Shown here: positions 1 through 5,214 of the stretch, piece by piece
Layout of the letters: every line of letters begins with the position of its first letter
Numbering within the stretch: position 1 is the stretch's first letter
Assembly: GCA_031259655.1 (NCBI GenBank)
Contig: JAIRLF010000398.1
Coordinates: 1-9,736 of the forward strand
Source: Prevotellaceae bacterium
GTDB taxonomy: Bacteria > Bacteroidota > Bacteroidia > Bacteroidales > UBA932
Direction: 5' to 3'
Length of the DNA stretch: 9,736 nt
Program-made: the position numbers and the translations under genes
Notes under the pieces: generated by a model
Told to the model about the DNA's origin: nothing
Databases searched by the model: none
Seen by the model: the letters and a program-made list of their open reading frames with translations, nothing else

Positions 1-141
1 GTTCAAGTACGATTAAAGAAAAATCAAGTAAAACCGTTACAGGGAAGCGAATGTAACTATTTTTCTCTTTATAAGATTGACTCAAATTGTTATTCATTTG
101 AAAATGGCATTGAATTAGATGGAAATGAATTTGTTATTTGA
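1..141 (+). CDS. C-terminal tail of an unrecognised protein (partial, starts before window)
   Basis: Frame 1 is open from the first base to a TGA at 139-141, giving 46 residues that end in ELDGNEFVI. Residue use looks protein-like (mixed charged, aromatic and hydrophobic residues, no low complexity), but I recognise no family. The same frame stays open for another 27 codons after the TGA, to a TAA at 223-225. The true C-terminus may therefore once have been longer, or this may be chance in AT-rich DNA. It is convergent with the GH3 gene, which would make 142-714 a tail-to-tail spacer. The start lies outside the window and no catalytic motif is visible. It could also be a chance open frame, since 46 codons is short. 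Confidence 0.35.
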   Translation, partial: VQVRLKKNQVKPLQGSECNYFSLYKIDSNCYSFENGIELDGNEFVI

Positions 142-349
142 GAAACTCATAAAATTAGTACCCGCTATTTCACCCAAACAGCAACAGCCTATAATAAGCC
201 TTGTCGTCCGGAGATTGAAAAATAATTTTTTGAGCTACCGCAAATCTGCCGCTGACTGAAAAGATATTTTTCTAAGTGATGAGTGTTCGAGTACAGACAA
301 TAATGTCCGTACCTTTATATTTATTTATTTAATAACAGGTATATATTGA

Positions 350-374
350 AGACTTTTTCTTTCCGAAAAAGTCT
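350..374. other. Hairpin, 10-bp perfect stem with 5-nt loop
   Basis: The left arm agactttttc (350-359) pairs exactly with gaaaaagtct (365-374) around the loop tttcc. The stem is AT-rich in the middle. No T-run follows on the plus strand (gtgaacaggc), and none follows on the minus strand (ttcaatatat), so it does not fit a classical intrinsic terminator. It could still end the plus-strand transcript from gene 1-141 or be a remnant of an inserted element. Confidence 0.4.
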
Positions 375-491
375 GTGAACAGGCTTTTGTAATTGTAATA
401 AGAAACTGTATTCCCGAATATGGTTCCGATTCGCTGCCGTCCAATAATCGAAAGAACGATGGAGTGTTCCTGTTCTTTGTTTCCGGGTATT

Positions 492-549
492 GATGTGTGG
501 TGTGTGATTTTTTTGTATATTGACGCGCGAGGTTGTGTGTGGGGGGGGG
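492..549. repeat. GT-rich simple sequence ending in a nine-G homopolymer
   Basis: The stretch contains alternating tg/gtg runs, a seven-T run at 508-514, then ttgtgtgt followed by G x9 at 541-549. Homopolymer G tracts this long are prone to slippage. No gene boundary or promoter is close enough to suggest a phase-variation switch. It directly precedes the first palindrome copy. Confidence 0.6.
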
Positions 550-556
550 ACGCGTG

Positions 557-578
557 GAGACGCAATATATTGCGTCTC
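557..578. repeat. Palindromic repeat, copy 1 (REP-like)
   Basis: This is a perfect 22-bp palindrome: half-site gagacgcaata followed by its exact reverse complement. The symmetry extends to 28 bp (554-581) with one mismatch, because the flanks are gtg on the left and tac on the right. It is identical to the copy at 621-642. A strong hairpin would form in RNA or single-stranded DNA, but no T-run follows. Size and position between genes fit a REP-like or other dispersed palindromic element. Confidence 0.8.
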
Positions 579-620
579 TACAAATCGACGCCCTCAACGA
601 CCACAGCATTGTCCGGTGTA

Positions 621-642
621 GAGACGCAATATATTGCGTCTC
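621..642. repeat. Palindromic repeat, copy 2 (REP-like)
   Basis: All 22 bases are identical to the palindrome at 557-578; the copies start 64 bp apart. Here the left flank is gta, the base pattern that would complete the extended arm, while the right flank (atc) is already the start of the 12-bp tandem array. Comparing both copies suggests an ancestral 28-bp palindrome with half-site gtagagacgcaata, of which each copy keeps a different outer flank. Confidence 0.8.
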
Positions 643-702
643 ATCGACGACCCCATCGACGACCCCATCAACGACGTTTTCGACGACTTCCTCGACATCC
701 TT
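643..702. repeat. Degenerate 12-bp tandem array (five units)
   Basis: The units are atcgacgacccc (643-654), the same again (655-666), atcaacgacgtt (667-678), ttcgacgacttc (679-690) and ctcgacatcctt (691-702). The first two are identical and the rest drift while keeping a T-C-R-A-C core. A related stretch, atcgacgccctcaacgacc (584-602), lies between the two palindromes, so the palindrome of copy 2 appears to interrupt this repeat type. Because 12 is a multiple of three, one plus frame reads as an Asp-rich peptide with an IDDP repeat. No good start codon precedes it. Confidence 0.65.
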
Positions 703-714
703 TCGGGGAAATTC

Positions 715-2973
715 TCAATTTTCAATTAGAATAGAGCCTTCGAGCACAGTATTTTCGGCGTCTTTAGCAATCATCACTTTGAACACGCCGGGTTCGACCA
801 CGAATTTCAGGTCTTTGTCCCAAAGTCCGAAACTGCGATAAGGTAGCGAGAGTTCGACCTGACGGCTTTCGCCCGGGTTCAGCGTGATGCGTTTGAATGC
901 TTTCAGTTCTTTGAGCGGACGGGCAACAGAAGCCAGTTCGTCGTGGAGGTACAGTTGGACGACTTCGTCGCCTTTCACCGTTCCGGTATTTTTCACCGTC
1001 ACCCTCACTTTTGTATCGCCGTCTTTGTTGACTTTTTCGGGAATCACGAGGTCGGAGTATTCAAACGAAGTATAGCTCAATCCGAATCCGAACGGGAAGA
1101 GCGGTTTACCGTCGTCGTCGAGATAGCGGTAACTTCGTCCCGAAGGTTTGATGTAGTAATAGTTTGGAATTTGCCCGGCATGACGCGCCCAGGTCAGGGG
1201 CAGCCGTCCGCCCGGATTGATATCTCCGAAAAGCGCTTCGGCAATAGCTTTTCCGCCCTGTTCGCCGGAATACCAGGCTTCGAGGATAGCGTCGACCTTG
1301 TCCGCCCAGTTACGAATATCTATCACCGAGCCGTTTTGCAGCACCACGATGGTTTTGACGCCGCTTGCAACAAGTTCGTCGAGCATCTTTTCCTGGTCGA
1401 GTTCGAACGACGGTTTTTTATCCGTATCCACAATCATGGCATGGTCGAGGCTTTCGGCTGCTTTCATGTTGCGTTTCGGCAAGGTCAGGATGCTGCGGTC
1501 TTCGCCTTCGCCCTCCTGGATAGCGGCAAAAAATATCGCCACATCACATGTTTTTGCCAACCCTGCCACATCGGTATTGCCGGGATGCAGCACGACTTCG
1601 GCTTTTCCCTGCAAACGCTGTTTCAAACCCTCGTAAGGGGTAACGTTGCCTTCGATGAGTTCGCCTTTCAGACTGCCGCTCGGACCCGAATAGTCGCCCA
1701 GGCTCATCACATTGGCGGCGGGACCGAACACTCCGATTTTCTTGATGTTTCGGTCGGACAGAGGCAGGATTTTACCCTCGTTTTTCAACAGGGTCATCAC
1801 CTTACGGGCGGCTTCGAGCGCCAGTTCGCGGTGTTCTTTGCTGCGGACAATTTTATCCGCTTCTTTCGGGTCGACGAACGGGTTTTCGAACAGTCCGAGT
1901 TCAAACTTAACGGTCAGGATTCGGCGCAGCGACTTGTCGAGAGTTTCTTCGGAAACTCTTCCGCTTTTCACCAGCGACAAAAGGTCGGAATATCCGCCCG
2001 GCAGTTCGAGGTCGAGACCGGCTTCGAGACACAAAGCCTGCGCTTCGGCATACGAACCGGCAACCCTGTGGGGGTTGTGTACGCCGTTGACGCCCCAATA
2101 GTCGGAAACGACATATCCTTTGAAGTTCCATTCGTTGCGGAGAATATCGTTCAGGAGACGGTGATTGGCGGAAGCCGGTACGCCGTCAACCGAATTGTAC
2201 GATGCCATGATCGAACGCGCTCCGCCTTCTTCGATACACGCGCGGAAAGGTTCGAGAAACACCTCTCTCAACACTCGCCACGACATGTTCGAGGCATACG
2301 AATCGTGACCTCCGTCGCCGTAATTATCAACGTAATGTTTCGGGCTTGCCACTACTCCGCCTGTTTCCAGAGCTTTGGTATAAGCTACGCCCATCCGGGA
2401 ATTGAGAAGGACATCCTCGCCATAGCCTTCTTCGGTACGTCCCCAGCGCGGGTCGCGCGAGATATTGACCACGGGAGCATACACTTGACGAACGCCGACA
2501 GCTTTGGTTTCCTCAGCAATCGCTTCGGCTACGCGATAGTAAAGTTCGTCGTCGAAAGTCGCCGCCATGCTGATACTTTGAGGGAAACAGGTAGCGTTGC
2601 CCCATATCGCCACATGCAAGGCTTCGCCATGCTGCAGAACAGGGATTCCCAAACGACTTGCTTTGAGCGCGTCGCGACTGTCTTCGTTAATGATTTCAGC
2701 GCATTGAACAGTACTTGCCATTCCTTTCGAGTGAATAAAGTGCGCCTTGTTTCTCATGTGACCGACTTTATAGTTCCGTTTGTCGAAATCGTTTGCAAAC
2801 AACAACTGGCTTTGCAGCTGTTCGACCTTTTCTTCGACAGTCATCAGACTAATTAAATTTTCCACCCGTTGTTCAACAGGGAGTTTGGCGTCTTTATACG
2901 CCGGCGTTTTTTGCGAATAAGCGCCGACTGCAAATCCTGCAATCAGTGCAATAGAAATAATTTTTCTTTTCAT
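715..2973 (-). CDS. Secreted GH3 beta-glycosidase (beta-glucosidase/xylosidase type)
   Basis: Glycoside hydrolase family 3 enzyme of 752 residues, the usual size of BglX-like members. It would remove terminal beta-linked glucose or xylose from oligosaccharides in the periplasm. Residues 1-20 form a signal peptide (MKRK, hydrophobic core, AYS before Gln21) without a lipobox cysteine, so it is predicted to be soluble. The N-terminal barrel shows the EEGYGED segment (181-187), the substrate-binding Lys212-His213 (SPKHYVDN) and the nucleophile Asp291 in VVSDYWG. The second domain shows EGEGEDR (487-493), where the family's acid/base glutamate is expected. A fibronectin III-like domain occupies roughly 655-740. 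An insertion of about 25 residues follows the DRSILTLP motif. The ATG start at 2973 is set by the signal peptide; there is no Shine-Dalgarno sequence, as is usual in Bacteroidota. The stop is TGA. Exact substrate cannot be told, because glucosidases and xylosidases share these motifs. It lies 115 nt behind lptG and may be its last cotranscribed gene or independent. Confidence 0.93.
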   Translation of the reverse strand: MKRKIISIALIAGFAVGAYSQKTPAYKDAKLPVEQRVENLISLMTVEEKVEQLQSQLLFANDFDKRNYKVGHMRNKAHFIHSKGMASTVQCAEIINEDSRDALKASRLGIPVLQHGEALHVAIWGNATCFPQSISMAATFDDELYYRVAEAIAEETKAVGVRQVYAPVVNISRDPRWGRTEEGYGEDVLLNSRMGVAYTKALETGGVVASPKHYVDNYGDGGHDSYASNMSWRVLREVFLEPFRACIEEGGARSIMASYNSVDGVPASANHRLLNDILRNEWNFKGYVVSDYWGVNGVHNPHRVAGSYAEAQALCLEAGLDLELPGGYSDLLSLVKSGRVSEETLDKSLRRILTVKFELGLFENPFVDPKEADKIVRSKEHRELALEAARKVMTLLKNEGKILPLSDRNIKKIGVFGPAANVMSLGDYSGPSGSLKGELIEGNVTPYEGLKQRLQGKAEVVLHPGNTDVAGLAKTCDVAIFFAAIQEGEGEDRSILTLPKRNMKAAESLDHAMIVDTDKKPSFELDQEKMLDELVASGVKTIVVLQNGSVIDIRNWADKVDAILEAWYSGEQGGKAIAEALFGDINPGGRLPLTWARHAGQIPNYYYIKPSGRSYRYLDDDGKPLFPFGFGLSYTSFEYSDLVIPEKVNKDGDTKVRVTVKNTGTVKGDEVVQLYLHDELASVARPLKELKAFKRITLNPGESRQVELSLPYRSFGLWDKDLKFVVEPGVFKVMIAKDAENTVLEGSILIEN

Positions 2974-3088
2974 TTGTTATTTGTTATTCTATTTATTATT
3001 ATTTATATTATTAAATCATTAAATTCATTAAATTCGTTCCGATTGTGTCCCATTTCCAACTTTTAGTTTTTAATTTTTAGTTTTTAAC
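2974..3088. repeat. AT-rich lptG-GH3 spacer with two small tandem repeats
   Basis: A 14-bp unit, ttttagtttttaa plus one variable base, is present twice back to back (3061-3088) and abuts the lptG stop codon. A second array, attaaatc/attaaattc/attaaattc, sits at 3010-3035. No TAnnTTTG promoter box and no GC-rich hairpin with a T-run is visible, so I cannot place a promoter for the GH3 gene or a terminator for lptG here. Confidence 0.6.
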
Positions 3089-4162
3089 TTACTTTGGGGC
3101 TCTGATATAAAGGACGACAGCCACAACGATAAAAATCATATTAGGAATCCATGCCGCCAACACGGGGCTTGCGACGCCTACCTGAATAAACACTTCGCTG
3201 AAACGCAGGAAGAGTATATATATGAAACTTAAAGCAATCCCGATACCAATCTGCATCCCTATACCGCCTCTGATTTTGCGTGACGAAAGCGAAATTCCAA
3301 TCAAAGTAAGCACAAATACCGAAAACGGTATTGAGGTTCGATTATAGTTTTCGAGCTGCGATTTGTTTGGATTTTGCCCCCGCATCTTTTGCTCCTTAAT
3401 GTTATCCTGCAACTCAAAGTAATTCATCGAAGTTATCACATTATCTCTTTGTTTCAGTTCTTCGGCGGAAAAATTGACCGCTGTATCCAATTTGGTTCCT
3501 GTCGTGATAATTTCCGCCGAATCGGATAGTTCGCGGATAAAATAATTGTTCAGTTGCCACACATTTTTTTTGTTATCGTAAATAGCGTAATCGGCGATAA
3601 GTTTCGATTTCAGGGTGTTTTCCTCGAAGCGTTCCAGACTGAAATGGCTTGCACGGTTCGACGATGAGTAAAAATTCGACAGATAGAGATACACATTCGG
3701 CTGAACCTGAAGATGCAGGTTCATACTTTTCTTCTGGTAAGGGTTTTTGATATACTGCGATTCAAATTCTATCCGAATTTTGTTTGCGGGCGGGATAATA
3801 ATGTGATTCAGGGCGAGACTGAACAAAAATATCATCGCCGCCGAGATAAAATAAGGATACAGCATTCGCGAAAAACTCACGCCACTCGACAATATCGCAA
3901 TGATTTCGGTGTTGTAAGCCATTTTCGACGTAAAAAATATAACCGTAATAAATACAAACAGCGGGCTGAAGGTGTTTGCATAGAACGGCACCATCGTCAA
4001 ATAGAAATCGAAAACGATTTTATTCAGCGGCGCCTGTTTATTGATAAAATCATCGATATGTTGACTTATGTCGAATATGATTATTATCACGATTATAAGC
4101 GAGAGTATCAGGAAGAACGTCCCGATAAATTTTCTTATTATATATAGGTCTAATTTTTTCAA
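3089..4162 (-). CDS. lptG: LptF/LptG family lipopolysaccharide export permease
   Basis: YjgP/YjgQ-family inner-membrane permease, 357 residues, the normal length. In the Lpt machine such a subunit works with the LptB ATPase to pull LPS out of the inner membrane and pass it to the periplasmic bridge. The layout matches the family: three membrane segments (about 12-31, 57-78, 100-121), a periplasmic beta-jellyroll region (about 125-270), then three more (about 278-293, 302-320, 334-353). The N-terminal MKKLDLYIIRKFIGTFF pattern and the IPFSVFVLTLIGISLSSRK segment are typical. The start is TTG at 4160-4162: an in-frame TAA (the pfkA stop) lies only seven codons upstream, no ATG lies between, and the next internal ATG would delete the first membrane segment. 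It begins 18 nt after pfkA, so cotranscription is likely. LptF and LptG cannot be separated confidently by eye. Confidence 0.9.
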   Translation of the reverse strand: MKKLDLYIIRKFIGTFFLILSLIIVIIIIFDISQHIDDFINKQAPLNKIVFDFYLTMVPFYANTFSPLFVFITVIFFTSKMAYNTEIIAILSSGVSFSRMLYPYFISAAMIFLFSLALNHIIIPPANKIRIEFESQYIKNPYQKKSMNLHLQVQPNVYLYLSNFYSSSNRASHFSLERFEENTLKSKLIADYAIYDNKKNVWQLNNYFIRELSDSAEIITTGTKLDTAVNFSAEELKQRDNVITSMNYFELQDNIKEQKMRGQNPNKSQLENYNRTSIPFSVFVLTLIGISLSSRKIRGGIGMQIGIGIALSFIYILFLRFSEVFIQVGVASPVLAAWIPNMIFIVVAVVLYIRAPK

Positions 4163-4170
4163 TCCCTGAA

Positions 4171-4174
4171 CCTC
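4171..4174 (-). promoter_or_regulatory. Shine-Dalgarno-like GAGG before the TTG start of lptG
   Basis: On the minus strand GAGG is followed by 8 nt (ttcaggga) and then TTG. The spacing suits a ribosome binding site, which is unusual here because the other genes lack one. It supports the TTG as the true lptG start. Confidence 0.5.
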
Positions 4175-4180
4175 GCTATT

Positions 4181-5173
4181 TTATTCCACCGGCGGCATGA
4201 ACGTACTGATGGATTCCGCCTGTTTAACATATTCGTGCGATATCCCCTTATGCATTTTTATGACCTTGTTGAGAGGGACATATACCGGCTGTTCGTTTAC
4301 CCAGCCGACCATCAGGCTGCGTTGATTGTCCAGCAGCGCTTCGACAGCGGCGATACCCATGAAACTTGCTACAATACGGTCTTTTGCCGTAGGAGAGCCG
4401 CCTCGCTGCATGTGTCCGAGAATCGAGAGGCGAATTTCGAACTGAGGAAATTCCACCTCCATTTTCTGCGATATTTCCGTTGCATTGCCTTCGTCTATAC
4501 CTTCGGCGACGAGTATGATTGTGGATTTTTTCTTGTCGCCCCGGGTGGAGAGATAGTTACGAACCTTGTCCAACTGATTTTTCTCTTCCGGAATCATTGC
4601 GACTTCGGCGCCGCATGCGATACAGCCGTTCATGGCGATAAACCCCGCTTCGCGCCCCATCACTTCGACAAAAAACACGCGGTTGTGCGAGTTGGCGGTG
4701 TCGCGGATTTTATCCACCGCCTGCACGACGGTGTTAAGCGCGGTATCGTAGCCAATCGTATAATCTGTTCCATACAAATCGTTATCAATTGTTCCGGGTA
4801 TTCCGATAATGTTCAGATTTGTTTCTTTCGACAGCAGGTTTGCTCCCGTAAAAGAGCCGTCGCCTCCTATCACCACCAGCGAATCGACCTCATAGCGTTT
4901 CAGCTGTTCGTAAGCGAGTTGGCGACCTTCGACAGTGCGAAATTCAGCGCTACGCGCCGTTTGCAGGAAAGTGCCGCCGCTCTGTATAATTCCGCTCACA
5001 TCTTCGGAGCGAAGCTGAAAAATATCGCCTTCCATCAATCCTTTGTATCCGCGTCGAATGCCGAACACCTCGAAACCATTGTTTATTCCGGCGCGGGTGA
5101 CAGCTCTGATAGCTGCATTCATTCCCGGTGCATCACCTCCCGAAGTCAATACTCCTATTCTTCTTGTATTCAT
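4181..5173 (-). CDS. pfkA: ATP-dependent 6-phosphofructokinase
   Basis: Phosphorylates fructose 6-phosphate to fructose 1,6-bisphosphate, the committed step of glycolysis, in the cytoplasm. The 330 residues match the short bacterial PfkA family (about 320). Motifs in order: GVLTSGGDAPGMNA (7-20), GGDGS (103-107), PGTIDND (126-132) with the catalytic aspartate, MGREAG (172-177) and HMQRGG (254-259). The glycine in GGDGS, in place of the aspartate of pyrophosphate-dependent enzymes, indicates ATP as phosphate donor. The start is ATG, with the first strand beginning five residues in. The stop TAA lies 18 nt before lptG, and the gene begins 41 nt after the transglutaminase gene, so the three probably share a transcript. 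No separate promoter box is visible in the 41-nt gap. The gene uses no TTA, CTA or TCA codons over more than 300 codons, a marked codon bias. Confidence 0.96.
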   Translation of the reverse strand: MNTRRIGVLTSGGDAPGMNAAIRAVTRAGINNGFEVFGIRRGYKGLMEGDIFQLRSEDVSGIIQSGGTFLQTARSAEFRTVEGRQLAYEQLKRYEVDSLVVIGGDGSFTGANLLSKETNLNIIGIPGTIDNDLYGTDYTIGYDTALNTVVQAVDKIRDTANSHNRVFFVEVMGREAGFIAMNGCIACGAEVAMIPEEKNQLDKVRNYLSTRGDKKKSTIILVAEGIDEGNATEISQKMEVEFPQFEIRLSILGHMQRGGSPTAKDRIVASFMGIAAVEALLDNQRSLMVGWVNEQPVYVPLNKVIKMHKGISHEYVKQAESISTFMPPVE

Positions 5174-5214
5174 ATATTTCTTTATTAATTTCCAATTCTT
5201 TTATCGAAAAAATA

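Larger units (their letters stand above)
142..714. other. Gene-free convergent spacer with palindromes and simple repeats
   Basis: No credible gene is seen here. Short open frames on both strands run straight through the G tract, the palindromes and the tandem array, and none has a family-like sequence. From left to right the spacer holds an AT-rich stretch (220-345), a hairpin (350-374), an unexplained stretch of ordinary composition (375-490), GT-rich sequence ending in a G run (492-549), two identical palindromes (557-578 and 621-642), and a 12-bp degenerate tandem array that reaches almost to the GH3 stop codon. Such spacers between convergent genes commonly accumulate REP-like elements. 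Confidence 0.6.

Noticed and set aside
350..374. Hairpin read as an intrinsic terminator
   Set aside because: The stem is perfect but no T-run follows on either strand.
557..642. Two repeats read as a CRISPR array
   Set aside because: Only two copies, fully palindromic, 22 bp, with a 42-bp gap that is itself part of a local repeat; no cas genes nearby.
325..841. Four overlapping small open frames of 78 to 104 residues on both strands in the left spacer
   Set aside because: They run through the G tract, the palindromes or the tandem array, have low-complexity Thr/Ser or Pro stretches, and one enters the GH3 gene. No family resemblance and no start signal.
943..2856. 637-residue plus-strand open frame antisense to the GH3 gene
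   Set aside because: It is in exact complementary register with a clear GH3 gene, its protein resembles nothing I know, and codon bias in GH3 explains the lack of stops.
4235..5188. 317-residue plus-strand open frame antisense to pfkA
   Set aside because: Same explanation: it mirrors pfkA codon for codon, and pfkA has all family motifs.
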